The notes below the pieces were generated by a model. It was not told the DNA's origin. It worked only from the letters and a program-made list of their open reading frames with translations, and did no database searches. DNA of 64,000 bases, from assembly GCF_030936135.1 (NCBI RefSeq), contig NC_082594.1, positions 104,075,020 through 104,139,019 of the forward strand, written 5' to 3'. Source of the DNA: Gavia stellata (lineage: Eukaryota > Chordata > Aves > Gaviiformes > Gaviidae). A program made the position numbers and the translations under genes. This document shows positions 29,701 to 41,115 of this stretch, one piece after another (the stretch's first letter is position 1; each line of letters opens with the position of its first letter).

Positions 29701-32700
29701 CATTGTGACTTTTAATGTTAGATGGATTCTGATAAGCAGAGTCTGAGTTGTTTTTAGTAATGCTTGTTTATGATACCATCCATACATTCTGTATTACAGC
29801 TTGTCTTTCTCTAATTTAAACAGGAGAAACCAAAAATGCATCTGAAGGCTCCTTTCAGAACTCTGTATTAACATCTTTGGGTGAAGCTCTAACATATATC
29901 TCGAAGGACCAGTTGTTAAACCATAAATTGCCAGCCAAGTTTGTTGCAGGCCAGAAAACAAATCTTCCAGATAAACTCCAGACTCTACTAAATACATTAT
30001 CTCCATTGTTGCTTTTCCGGGCTAGACCTGTACAGGTTTCTGTCTACCATATTTTGTATAAGTAAGAATTAACAAATTTCTCACTTCCCTCACCTCCCCC
30101 CGCTTTTTTTTTTTAATATGTGCTGTAGAACATGCACTTAATAGATGTGTTCAGCAAAGTCATGTTCCATTATGGGAGAAAAATCCTTAACTGGGCAATT
30201 TATGTTTTGTGTTGGAGAACATTATATAAAGCTATGAATGCTAAATTTAATTGTAGAAGTAGACTAAATATATACTGAGAAATTTTACTGCAGTACATGA
30301 AGATACAATTTATTTTCTGTAGCATAGTTACATGGATATCAGTATCATAACCATAAAGCTATTTATTTTTAGCCCCTATTTTAACACTCAGAGAATCCTA
30401 AAATGTAACCTGAAATATTCCAGGTTTGATCTGGGTTTGACAGTATCATTAAATAGTATGACCTTTTTGTTTTCACTGGTTTAGATAAGAAAATGAAGAA
30501 AGTTAATAAAAATGGGTAGTATTCTTGTGAACTTTTTGGATATCTCTAGTACCAAAAGAGAGAATACAGAATTTGAAAAATAGTATCTGCATTTGACTGC
30601 CCAAAATGCAGATTGCGAGGCAGATGGCTTAAGCGTTAGAAGCTACCATTATCTTTCACTTATACTGGGGCATAAAGTTGCAATAGCTTTATTCGGAGAT
30701 TGAGAAGTTTATTTTAGCATGACTCAGGAAGTGTAAAAGGTCTGGAAAAGGACTGAGCAAAGGCATGTGCTCGTTGGCTGTCAGGAACCAACTTTGCAAT
30801 GGTGACATGTCTTTTAAAGATTCTGTGTTGTTATTAAGAAATAATTGGCATTATTTTATTGCTTATCATTAATGTTGACATTGATAAGCGAAGAACTATG
30901 CATCACATGTATTAAAATAGTAAAAATTAAATCTAATTTCCTTTCCATATTTCTATAGATTAATGCCTGAATTGCCTAAATTTGATGATGAAGATCTCAA
31001 ATCTTATGGTGATGAAGAGGAGGAATCAGCATTGTATGTATTTTTTCCTTATGCTTTTTACGACTGTTTTCCATATTTTTAAACTGTGTTACAAGACTTG
31101 AGATTTACAGCAGAGTAGTCATCTGTCAGGAGATGTTAAAAGAAAAAAAAAATTACATGGTTATGACAATAGGGTCATAAATATTGAAAATATTCAGTAC
31201 AATTGGTTAAGTCTGCCTTTGTGCTAAACCTGGAAACAGTATTTGCTATTGTTTTCTAGGTACAGTTACGAGAGTAAGTGCAACATATATGCTCTGTATT
31301 ATATTTTTACTGGACTGCTGTATTCAGAATGCGTCCAGCTGCACAGGTAGCTTCAGTTTCTTGAACCTCCAAAATTGACCAGGGTGTTTTATACAGCTTG
31401 AATCCGATAAAGTCAACAATTTGAAGAGGGAATATGGTAACTGATTTAAAAAAAAAGTAATTTTTTTTTTTTTTTACCTTAGGCCAATGGTTAATACTTT
31501 TTTTTACTATGGAGCTGCAAAAGGCTTTTTAATCCAATGCCAAAGCCCAAACCCAACACATTCAGTGATTAGGAGATCCATTGTTCAGTTGTGCCTTTGT
31601 TGGTGTGACTTGACAAACAAAGCAAGCAACCAAACCAGCTGTCCATGATGTAGGTTAAATCAGCTCAGCCATAGACCACTTTCAGATTAAGTGATCAGCA
31701 TTCCATTTATATTCATCTTCTAAGAGGTAAAAACACCAACTCTCCATTTCAGGAAAAAAAATAAAAATCTTTAAATCTAGCACTAATGGGTGAATCTGAA
31801 AGTAAATTTTCCTGTAATAAAAGGCCCCCTTTTTTTATGTTCTACATACCTGGCTTTACTAATGGGTTTCTAGGAAAGCTGTGAATATAAATGCAGTTAA
31901 TGCTGTGCTCAAGATTTGAGTTTACTGTGCCAGATAACATTTTTCCATAGATCACCTCCAGCGGCTCTTATGTCTGTCCTGGCCACTCAAGAACTCTTGC
32001 TAGAAAACATCTTGGAATGCATTCCAGTTGGAGAATTTGCAGTTATTCAGCCCCTGAGTGATGAGTTCTGCCTTGTGCTAGGATATCTTCTCACTTGGAA
32101 GTTAACATTAGCTTTCTTTAAAGCAGCTTCTTCTCAGGTATATGTTCAGAGTCTTTCCTTTTAACTGAATTTCTTAACATGCTTATTTGGTTTGAATCTT
32201 GAAGCTTCATCCAGCCTTTTTGTTCTTTTAATTATGTAACTTCCTACCTCTTGTTTTTGTGGAATTAGTGGAATTCTGAAAGCACTTTCTGCACTGCAAT
32301 AGTTAAGGATGGTAATATTAGAGTAATAAAGAATTAAGATTCCTTAATAGATGATTCTTTCTGGCTTTTTCAAACTAGCTTGCTACATTTTATGATCTTC
32401 TAATCATTCAAAATGGTGCAGAGAACTAAATCACTCTCCTGAACGCTTGTTCTGAATCACAGTCTTCCTTTTCCTCCCTACATAGTTGTATTATTTACAG
32501 AGAAAGCTATATTTGTTAAGTCTTATCTGTATTTTGTGTGGGTTGTTTTGTTTTGTTTGTTTTTTTAACACTATCAGCTGCGAGTTCTCTACTCACAATA
32601 CCTGAGAAGAACTAAAAGCTTGAATAAACTGCTTTATCACTTGTTCAGGCTTATGCCTGAAAACCCTGTCTTTTCTGGGCCAACTTCAGAAGTTCCAAAT

Positions 32701-35700
32701 AAGGACACAAAAACATTCTTTACCGAAGAGCTTCATTTAGATGTCAAAGGTTAGTTAAAAACTGTATTTGTGTATTTGAGAGAGTTTTGATATTGCTGAA
32801 GTTTAAATATGCTTTTCTGCTTAAAAATACATGTTTAGAAAATCTTACCTATAAAATAGATACACACACATACACAAATACATACATATGTTTAAAAACC
32901 TGTGGCTAACACTCCCCATTTGAAGCTTAACCAAAGTTGAAATGTTTATCAGAAAAATCGGGAGGGGGGCAAAAAATCCCAAATCAAAACAGGAAATGCT
33001 TAGATTATTCACTTAGGGCAGAAATAATACATTGCTACTATCTGAATTCTGAATGTACGCAAAGATTCCAAATACTAAGTATGTGTGATCTATTCTGGGA
33101 CTTCTCCATTGCTTCTACATAATTTTTTATGCTAAATGGAATGTCTGGTTTTTTTCTTCTATTTTAATACATAAGTAAAAAAATTAAAAATATATTTTAA
33201 TATATATTTTTCAAATGTTTGAGACGTTTAATTGTGTGTTGTTTTCATCACGCTGTTCAGAAGACCAAGTTAATCAACCCTGATGAGAGAAGATACAGTG
33301 TTTGGTTTTTTTTTAGCTGAGAAACATGAAAAAGAGAATTAGTTTTGAAAGTTACTTCATTGAAATTGCTATTTTATGTACCTGTATAGATGTAAGCAAA
33401 AATACTGAGTTTTCATTTCTTAATTTTTTGCTTGAACTTCACTGTATGTTGCAGAACAATTTATCTGGATGACAGTAAGAAAGAATTACTAACATGACAT
33501 CCCAAGAGAAAGATTTCCCTTAACTCTTTATGCACTTCTATAGAACACTGCAAACCTCAAAGGTGCTCCAAACATCTTATGGTTTGTTCATGCCGAAGTG
33601 AGCATTTTGTCATTTCTAGGGTATAAAATTATTCTTGATTTCTGGTAGTCCACCTAGAGTTCATCTCAAAATAAGAAGATGCATTCCCAGTTGTGAAGCA
33701 TTATTCTAAGAAACAAACAAACCAGACTGATGGAGAAAGGCAGAGTCAAACAAGCACTTATAGTAGCAAATATAGAAAGAGCATGTACATGAAATTCCCT
33801 TTGCCAGTTATGTTAGTATCAAAATTTTTGTATGTGGTGTGGAGGAACCAACATTTGTGACTGTGTTAGAGTATTTCAGCATCCTATCTTTCCCTCCCAG
33901 GGACAGGAGTCCTGTCATCCCAGATTCCGCACTTGGCCTGCTCTGTGTACCATATAACACTCAAAGACTTGCCAGCCATGGTCAGGCTTTGGTGGAATAG
34001 CTGTGAGAAACGTGTCTTCAATGTTGTGGATAAATTTACAAGCAAATATGTCAGCAGCGTGCTTTCTTCGCAGGAAATATCTTCTGTTCAGACTAGCACA
34101 CAGTTATTTAATGGCATGACGGTTAGTAAGACTTTTTGTCCTTTGTTTGATTTACTTTAGTTTTTTGCAAACATTTTAAGAAATGTTACTTCTCAGAACC
34201 AGACTGTATTACAGTGTTTTATACGATTGAATTTTTGTTGTTCTAAATGATTGATGAAAACATAATTTAGTTTGGTATCAATATTTTAAGTTGATGTTTA
34301 TTAATGTTCTGTTTGGAAAAAATAGAAAAGAATGGGTTTTATGATGTTGGAGAGATGCAGGAGGTAAGTGGAAAATACTGCTATGAATATACTTCTTTTT
34401 GGTTTATTAAAAAATGTATTCAATCAGTAGATTGAAAAATGGCTGGTAATTTCTTTTTGGTTTGCCAAGATATAAGTGGATTTTTATTTTCTTTGACCAA
34501 AGTATTTTCCTGGTCTAGGAAAATTATTTAATGTGTGTAGTAAAGTTTTTATGTTTTTTATATATATAGATAGAGATATAAAAAAATTTTTTTTTAATAT
34601 GTACAATTTTTTTCATAGGTAAAAGCTCGGTCTGCAGCACGGGAAGTCATTGCTACCTATTCAGTTGATGATATATTTATTGAACTAATAATACAGCTTC
34701 CATCAAATTACCCACTGGGATCCATAACAGTTGAGAGTGGAAAGAGGGTTGGTGTGGCTGTACAGCAATGGCGCAATTGGATGCTACAGTTAAGCACGTA
34801 TCTTACACATCAGGTGAGTTTAGAGAAAGCCCATAGTTTGAAAACTTGAGTCCTGATAATAGAAGAATATTCCTAGTAATGTAATATTATTTAGATCTGT
34901 ATAATGGATCTCATCAGTAGATCTCAAAGGACTTCATAGAATTGGTCACTCTTACCATCTGAAACAGAGGTAAAATTATCTGTCTAGTAAGTTGTGTTAA
35001 ATCCATAGCCAAAATTGAAAATTTAGATCTCTTAAGACATGGGCCAGTGTTTGCCCCATGTGGCAGTGCCATCTCAACTATAATTTGAAAAAAAAAAGCA
35101 AAACAAAACCAAACTGAAAACCCAAATACATTAAATTCTCCAAAAGATTGGTGGTTGATGAAGTTGCATCATCTGTGGTTAGAACAAAACAAAACAGTGA
35201 CTGAAAATTTTAAAATCCCCTTTTAAGTGCTCCTAAGTGCATTCTTTTCATTGTGACGAATGCTTGCATTTGTATAGATTAGACTATCATCTGTATTTCA
35301 TGTGTTGGCTTGATAATTAATTCACTGCATATATTGCATATAATTTCAGATTATAAAGCCTTCAGGCTTTGTTTCCTTCATGTGCTTATGAATAACAGTA
35401 AGAATATTCTGAAGAATTCTACAGTATTAACAGCTCTTTCTCCTCTGTTAGAATGGAAGTATTATGGAAGGCTTATCTTTGTGGAAAAATAATGTGGATA
35501 AACGTTTTGAGGGCGTTGAAGATTGCATGATCTGTTTTTCAGTCATTCATGGTTCCAACTATTCTCTTCCCAAAAAAGCTTGCAGAACATGCAAGAAAAA
35601 GTTTCATTCAGCTTGCTTGGTAAGTACCCAGACTAAGGTGGTTTTTTTTAAAATAGGCAAAATATCCATTTATAGTTTGAACCAGGAACTTCTGTTGTAA

Positions 35701-36424
35701 TACCGTAAATTCTCTATGATGTCATTGGAGTACTTGGGATTGACTGAACTCATAAATTATTTGTACGGATTTGTATTACAGTACTAAGCTGTAATGAGAG
35801 AGGGTTGCTACACTTCACAGATAATAACTATCCATTTTGTGTTCACTAAGACATCAGCGATTACATCTATGTAGGGTGTAGCAACAGCATCTTGTTGTTA
35901 TCAGCTCAGATATGGGAATAGAAAAGGTTAAATTTAAATTTATGCAGCATGCTCTTTAGTAAACTATGCTGATCTGGATAATTAACATTTAACTGTATCC
36001 AAGTCATCATAGGCATTGGTTGTATGGTTATAGAGTATACTGGAACAGGTTGGCATCTGTATGGCCATACACTGGAGGAATTATTGCTGCTATAAAAATG
36101 CTGGCTTTTTATTGTAAAATGAGACTGGACAATAATTCTTTTGTGTTGTTTTTTAGAATAAAACTTTAGTATTCTGTGTGTGTAACATGTACATGCATAC
36201 ATACACAAGTGGTTTTTTACTCTTTCTTGTTTGTTTTTTTTAAGTATAGTTAATGTTTTGATAGTTATCCATTGGCAAATAGTGGGTATTATTGGTGATA
36301 AACCAGTGTTCCTGATATTCAGCTTGCATTCGTATGTTAAACAGTGGTATTTCTCTTTCAGTACAAATGGTTCACATCCAGCAACAAATCCACCTGTCCA
36401 CTCTGTCGGGAGACATTTTTCTGA
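5325..36424 (+). CDS. LTN1: Listerin, E3 ubiquitin ligase of ribosome-associated quality control
   Basis: Thirty exons: 5325-5366, 6983-7186, 7504-7602, 8687-8917, 9687-9739, 10181-10361, 11048-11221, 12302-12492, 13797-13944, 14321-15106, 15582-15623, 16665-16857, 19302-19541, 20547-20700, 20982-21132, 21772-21973, 22927-23086, 23260-23364, 23624-23766, 26268-26403, 27325-27469, 29322-29535, 29824-30061, 30959-31033, 31951-32137, 32578-32749, 33901-34121, 34619-34813, 35452-35619, 36362-36424. They join to 5,313 nt, 1,770 aa (human about 1,766). Listerin binds 60S subunits carrying stalled nascent chains, with NEMF, and ubiquitylates the chain for VCP extraction and proteasomal decay in the cytosol. 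Visible parts are the conserved N-terminal block ([17 protein letters not shown]), a long HEAT/ARM-like solenoid, an acidic Ser/Asp-rich linker in the 786-nt exon 10, an RWD region before the end and a C-terminal RING. All introns are GT-AG except intron 22 (GC-AG). No stop or frameshift was found. Confidence 0.97.
17935..18960 (+). mobile_element. Ancient CR1 LINE fragment, sense, in LTN1 intron 12
   Basis: The sequence is heavily decayed but keeps CR1 landmarks in order: a trace of the reverse-transcriptase KAFDTV region (near 17940), the segment normally reading as a tyrosine-rich and tryptophan-phenylalanine-glycine block (near 18470), and a tail resembling the CR1 stretch that codes for 'LPQDVVE' (near 18835-18855, TTGTTGCCACAGGATG). 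It has many stops and is much older than the other intronic copy. A duplicated GTAACCTATCAGATGAT lies near 18035-18080. Confidence 0.65.
25449..25493 (+). repeat. T-rich tract preceding the intronic CR1
   Basis: Long T runs interrupted by GG pairs lie directly upstream of the CR1 fragment. This is low-complexity sequence with no visible function. Confidence 0.7.
25517..26084 (+). mobile_element. CR1 LINE fragment with internal deletion, in LTN1 intron 19
   Basis: It runs from the reverse-transcriptase part VTSGVPQG through the FADDTK motif region (near 25640) and then jumps, near 25830, straight to the C-terminal GNGLKLRQG segment, missing about 150 codons that are present in the copy at 46-48 kb. 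It ends with the avian CR1 3' UTR (GGTTGGACTTGATGATCTTA) and the GATTCTGTGAT 3' terminus. A short duplication of GTCACAAGC(G/A)GAGTT lies at its start. It carries stop codons and is non-coding. Confidence 0.9.
29536..29823 (+). other. GC-AG intron 22 of LTN1
   Basis: Exon 22 must end at 29535 (phase 1) for the frame to continue as Thr-Gly-Glu into exon 23 at 29824. The donor at that point reads ACAG then GCAAGT, a textbook GC-type donor with strong flanking consensus. The nearby GT at 29540 would shift the frame. Confidence 0.85.
32860..32895 (+). repeat. CA/TA-rich microsatellite in LTN1 intron 26
   Basis: An imperfect run of ACACAC and ATAC units, of ordinary intronic type. Confidence 0.6.
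34619..36424 (+). other. LTN1: RWD-to-RING C-terminal exons of LTN1
   Basis: Exons 28-30 encode residues 1630-1770. The RING ligands are all present: C1719, C1722, C1738, C1741, H1746, C1749, C1762 and C1765, a C4HC3 RING-variant pattern that coordinates two zinc ions and recruits the E2. The last exon (36362-36424) is only 21 codons with the stop but supplies the final two cysteines. Residues just before ([10 protein letters not shown]) belong to the RWD fold that contacts the 60S subunit near the exit tunnel in known structures. Confidence 0.93.
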
Positions 36425-36483
36425 AATAAAACGGTCTTTCTTCTTTCTGTGAGCTAAGTAATAAATGAAGAGGAGGCAATAAA
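36425..36483 (+). terminator. LTN1 polyadenylation signals
   Basis: Three AATAAA hexamers follow the stop codon closely, at 36425-36430, 36460-36465 and 36478-36483. The last two are well placed for a short 3' UTR. Confidence 0.6.
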
Positions 36484-37188
36484 CTATATGTTGAAAGAAG
36501 CTAACTTGGAATAATGTCAGTTACTTTAAATTCTTGACTAGTGGGATATGACACATAATGACCTCTGGACTGTTTTTTGTAAGTTTGAAGATTCTTCTTT
36601 GATACAAAGAAATATATAAGAATAATTTATTTTAATTTGTATATTTTTAAGGTATTGAGATATGTTAAAAATTCAGAAGTAATGCAGTTATGTCTGAAAA
36701 GTGGTGTTTAAGCCACAGCATAGTTGATTTTAGGTATATTCTAACATGGTGTTATGCACTTAACCCAGATCATGCCTTTTTAATATAACAGGTGAATTTA
36801 ACATAGATGGTATAAAGAACTGATTTTTTTATTATAGTACATTTATAATAGTTCCTCTTACAGGGGAAAAAAGAATGTTATTGCTCTTAGACATTAAGGC
36901 ATGGAACTAGGGTGATAACCTTCTGTTAAAGCGTAAAATTTAAACATAGCATGCTCTAAATTAACATGTTTATAAACTGAGCTTTCACCTTTAACAGTCT
37001 CGTTTTTCCCAAAAAAACTCAGCCACCCAGCACCCTAAAAACATGAAAACTTGGCAGCCCAAGTAAGTAGAGAGAGTACAATCATTCCTGCATGACAATG
37101 AAAAACACTACCTATTTATTGACAATTGGCTCTTGAAGAGAAGGCATACACACTGTCAATTCTTGTTTTCGTTATTTTGGTTAATGCC

Positions 37189-37194
37189 TTTATT
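37189..37194 (-). terminator. Minus-strand AATAAA downstream of the unassigned open frame
   Basis: The plus strand reads TTTATT here, giving AATAAA leftward about 155 bases beyond the stop of the open frame at 37350. The spacing suits a terminal exon, but one hexamer is common by chance. Confidence 0.35.
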
Positions 37195-37349
37195 AGCTGG
37201 CAAATTAACTATCACTGAATGTACACTTTACTTCCACTGTCCTATAATAATAAGGACTTCAAGTGAACATGACAGATGTATCAGAATTTAATACTGTCTT
37301 CAATTACACATTTTTTTCATGCCTTTTTTTTTTTAACAGCAGTAGCATA

Positions 37350-37694
37350 CTAATATATTCTAACTTGGATGGTATTTGTGGTGGATTTCTTTGAAAAGTC
37401 AATAAAAGGGGAGCAATAAATGACTTCTGTCAATCTGTGTAGTCTCTGGATTGCTGTCTCTTCCTCTGTGTGATAAACATTCAGAAATCGATAGTATAAA
37501 TTTTCAGATGCCAAGTTTATGATGTACTCAATTGGCTGTACCTCAACAGCTGTTTCTTTTAAGATTCTGTATGTTTTCTCAAAGTTGGTCCCTTTCGAGG
37601 TGACAGCTCTAGAAATTATTTTTAGCTGTTGATAACTTAAGGCTATATTTTTAACAGGTAGCACTGGGTTTCCAGAAGAGAAATTTCCTGACAT
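37350..37694 (-). CDS. Unrecognised 114-codon open frame, possible terminal exon of an unknown gene
   Basis: I do not recognise this protein. It starts with ATG at 37694 directly after a pyrimidine-rich AG-ending stretch (CTCTCTCCAAAG), so it could be a splice acceptor as well as a start. The composition looks protein-like: mixed charged and hydrophobic residues, predicted mostly helical, with pieces such as ALSYQQLKIISRAV, NFEKTYRILKE and ENLYYRFLNVYHTEEET. A minus-strand AATAAA lies at 37194-37189, about 155 bases after the stop. It does not continue N6AMT1: splicing from N6AMT1 exon 5 (phase 1) would give a premature stop. It may be a small gene, a 3' exon of an unplaced gene, a retrocopy or chance. 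Confidence 0.3.
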   Translation of the reverse strand: MSGNFSSGNPVLPVKNIALSYQQLKIISRAVTSKGTNFEKTYRILKETAVEVQPIEYIINLASENLYYRFLNVYHTEEETAIQRLHRLTEVIYCSPFIDFSKKSTTNTIQVRIY

Positions 37695-40600
37695 CTTTGG
37701 AGAGAGAATGGAAAGGATTTAAAACTGGTATTGAAAAGGTCTAACTGAAAACAGATTAAGGAGCAAGCTGTATTGTTTTTGTATTTACTGATACTAAACC
37801 TCCAGGATTGTCTCCATTGCATCACTTTGTTTCAGACCAGACTGGTTATTCTAAATTACTTATTTGCAAGTTCAATAACTGATTTGAAGGCTAGTTGGGG
37901 TTAACCAGGTATTGCTTGGAAAGAGACATCTTAAACTCTTCTAGCAGACCCTAACTTGCAAGTTGCCTACTAAGAACAGCCTTGTGGAGAGCTTTTGTCT
38001 TGGTTTTGTTAGAATGAAGAAGTGCAGGTGCTTGCAAAGCAAGTGTGTCTTTTGACGCTGGTATACTTGCTGATAGAGCAATGCCTAGGGGTATGGGGGA
38101 GCAGAATTTTTGCTTTCTTCTTGGTAAGTTTGACACTACGTAGAAAGTCTCTATCTACCATGTGGCTTATTCTTATGTGCACTGAACACAGCAGTATGCC
38201 TCCCAAAACCCTCCAGAAAGTGTTGCGTTCTTTTGGTCTTCTAGGAGAAGGGAATAGGTGTGCCCTGGCAAATGCTAAATGTACATGCAGGCCTCTGTGT
38301 AGTCATAGCAAGCTTCAAAATAAAAAAAAAAAAAAATGTTACCTGGCCTGTCACTAATTCCCAGTCTTCACCAGGATGATGGTAGCATAATAGGAATCAG
38401 TTCTTGCAGAACTCACTTATGTGCTTCCACTAAAGGTGCAGCAGACAGTAATATGGTGGGGCCAGGAGAATGGACTCAGGATTTACTGAAGTGGCCATAC
38501 ATATTTTCTTGTCCAAATATCCATTTGTTAGACAGTCCTGTGCAATCGTTTTTTGTTGAAAGCATGTATGTTTTATTACACTTTCTGTTCTGATCTTCTA
38601 TTCTGATTTTCATTATTCTGTCCTTTATAATTTAAAACGGCATACACTGTTAAGCATTGTGATCTACTGTGCCAGATGACTGCCCTTTTTTATCTTTGAT
38701 TACCTCTTTTAAAACTAATTCTTTAGTTTTAATCTGTCTAGCTTTTACTTATAGCTGCCTTTTGTTAAACTTGTAGTTTGATTCTATTATGTGTTTTGAC
38801 TACATCTTAAAGTTGTCTTTTGGTGTTGTTGATTGTGCTCAGCAACCTAACTTTGTTAGTAAAAGTGGTTAACAACGTAAAACTCCTAGAGCAGTCTGAG
38901 GATGACAGCATTTTGGTTCATTCAAATAGCCCTACGGCTGTAATTATGACCTCAAAACCCATGACTCTACACAAAAGGAAAATTGCTAAGCATAAAACCT
39001 CCTCTCCTTACAGTTCTGTAAAGTAAAACTGAAAAAAAAAAAAAGTGTGGCTTTGCAAATCGTCTGTCATCAAGTCAAAAAGGTTCTAGAAGTAGGAGGC
39101 AGTCGAACTGAAATACGACTTTTCAGAACTGACTAGTTCGTAAGCTGCAAGAACAAAACTTTGCTTAAATTCTTCAATGGAAAACTGCGGCAACATGTTC
39201 TTTCATAGATGGCCACAAAGTTTCCTCTCAGTTTCTCAACTTTGACATTCCTTAGACAAGTTATTCAGAAGGTAAGAATCAACAAAGCTCCAAGTCTACC
39301 CTCACTTTGGTCAATGAAATGCATTTTTTTAGACTTAATAGTTTCAAGTACTAGAATTTCTTTTAAATAGCATAAATGTCAAGTAGTATCCTTAACATGA
39401 CTGAGTCTTCCCTCTAAACCCTCCTACTGCATGTTTGTGTTCTGATTAATGTTTTCTGTCAATTTGTTTTTATATAGATGAAGTTACTGAAGCGGATGCA
39501 TTAGCTGTGTTTGAATTGTTGAATTGAATTGCAGTGTTGCTCTTCAGTAGTCTTCTAAGCTGGGGAATGGTGACTCTTAGGATGTAAAACAATCACCACT
39601 GCACACTTCCTGCTATCCAATCATTTCGGTGTTTTCTTCAGGATGGTATAAGGAACAACTTTTATGCCAGACCCGCATAAGTTGACTTTTGACCTGTATC
39701 AGTTGGAAACAGCTTCTCGCATTCCATTGTGGTAAAATACCTCAAATGGTCTAGCTAGGTCTGTAGTTGCCTGTTTCTGCTAACAGTACCTACCCTTCTT
39801 ACGTGTTACTCTGCCTGTCCAAAACCTGCTTTTTTTCAGTCTCCTAGAGAAGTTTTTTAGGTGGTCAGATCAAAACATGGAAGAACTTTTAATGTTTGTA
39901 CAAGCTGGGTAAGTACAGAGTCATAAGTTTAGTTCTGAAGTCTTAAATGGAATAGTCTTTTAGAGCCTCAGCAGCCTACCAAAAAACCCTTGGACTTTAG
40001 TCCACATAAAAGAGCTAGCTAATGGTTTATCATAACATCACTTAAAGTTTCTGTTGACACAAACCCTTAAAAGTCAGTTTCTTTGCAAGCATTCTCCCAG
40101 AGAGGGCTAGTGGTGCTGCATACCTGAGTGGTCTCTACCTTTGTGCTGCATGTGAGCAAAACACCTTCCTCATAGGATTGTGCCCACCGCACAGCACCTA
40201 ATGCCGCTGGGACAATGCAGTATTTAGAACCTTCTGTGGGCACCAGGAGGGGGAGGAGGCTGCAGAGGAAGGCTCTTCATCAAGGTCTGGTAGTCAGGAA
40301 ATAGCTTCCTATTTTGGCTAGTGATTTTGAGAGAGGACTTTTGTTCCGCTTCTCTACTTACAGTCATTGTTTTCAGCTCCCTAGCCTTTTTAATAGCACA
40401 TGCTTTTTTTTCCCCCTTAATACCTTTTTATGGATGAGAACTCTTAATCTAATCTACATCTCCATAGTTGTACCCTCCTTGTAAAATGGCATAAAAGGGA
40501 GCACAATCACCACAATATTTTCCCCAGAAGAATTCAGGACAGTAATAGCTTGCCTTTGTCCCAGCTCTTGAGGTACACTTACTGCATCTTTCTGTTCAGA

Positions 40601-40769
40601 AGTACACTGTTTCCTTACTATAGAAACAAACTCAGTAACTGTACCTTAGACCTGTAAGAGTGCCTGACACTACATCAAAATGAGTAATAGAGATTTCAAA
40701 TATTCATTTAAACCCAGCATAGGCATAGACTACCTATTAAAACAGGAAGAATTGTATCAAGTACATTAT

Positions 40770-40775
40770 TTTAAT
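40770..40775 (-). terminator. Candidate N6AMT1 polyadenylation signal (ATTAAA)
   Basis: A minus-strand ATTAAA lies about 340 bases past the N6AMT1 stop. I found no canonical AATAAA in the first kilobase, so this common variant is the best nearby candidate. Confidence 0.3.
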
Positions 40776-41115
40776 AAGCCACAATGACAAATATACAAAT
40801 ACCTATTTATAGAGGGAAAAGTCTTTAGTGCTTAAGTGCAAATGCAACAAGGTAGGGTATTTCACAGTTCCCCCACAACTGTCCTGTGGATAGCCAGAGG
40901 ACAACTGTACCTCTGACAGCAGATAATAGCTGGTTAACATCCAGAATAAAGATAAATACAGAGTCTTGATCAGTTTCACTGCAGTAATCAGGAAGTGAGG
41001 ATACACCTTAAGAGGGTGAAATCTTGGCTTAAAAATGGATTTGACAACTTCCAGTACTCTGTGTTCAACTTTCTGCATGCCTAGTATCTTAACCATGGAA
41101 GGTTAAGAGCAGTTA

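Larger units (their letters stand above)
36484..40769. other. Unassigned DNA between the convergent LTN1 and N6AMT1 genes
   Basis: AT-rich sequence without a recognised gene or clear repeat. It contains a 114-codon leftward open frame (37350-37694, listed separately) and several rightward segments bounded by splice-like sites between 38.0 and 39.9 kb (see findings). A short A run lies near 38324-38337. Part may be 3' UTR of either neighbour. Confidence 0.5.

Noticed and set aside
37350-37694. The open frame as an alternative last exon of N6AMT1
   Set aside because: Joining it to N6AMT1 exon 5, which ends in phase 1, produces a stop after a few residues.
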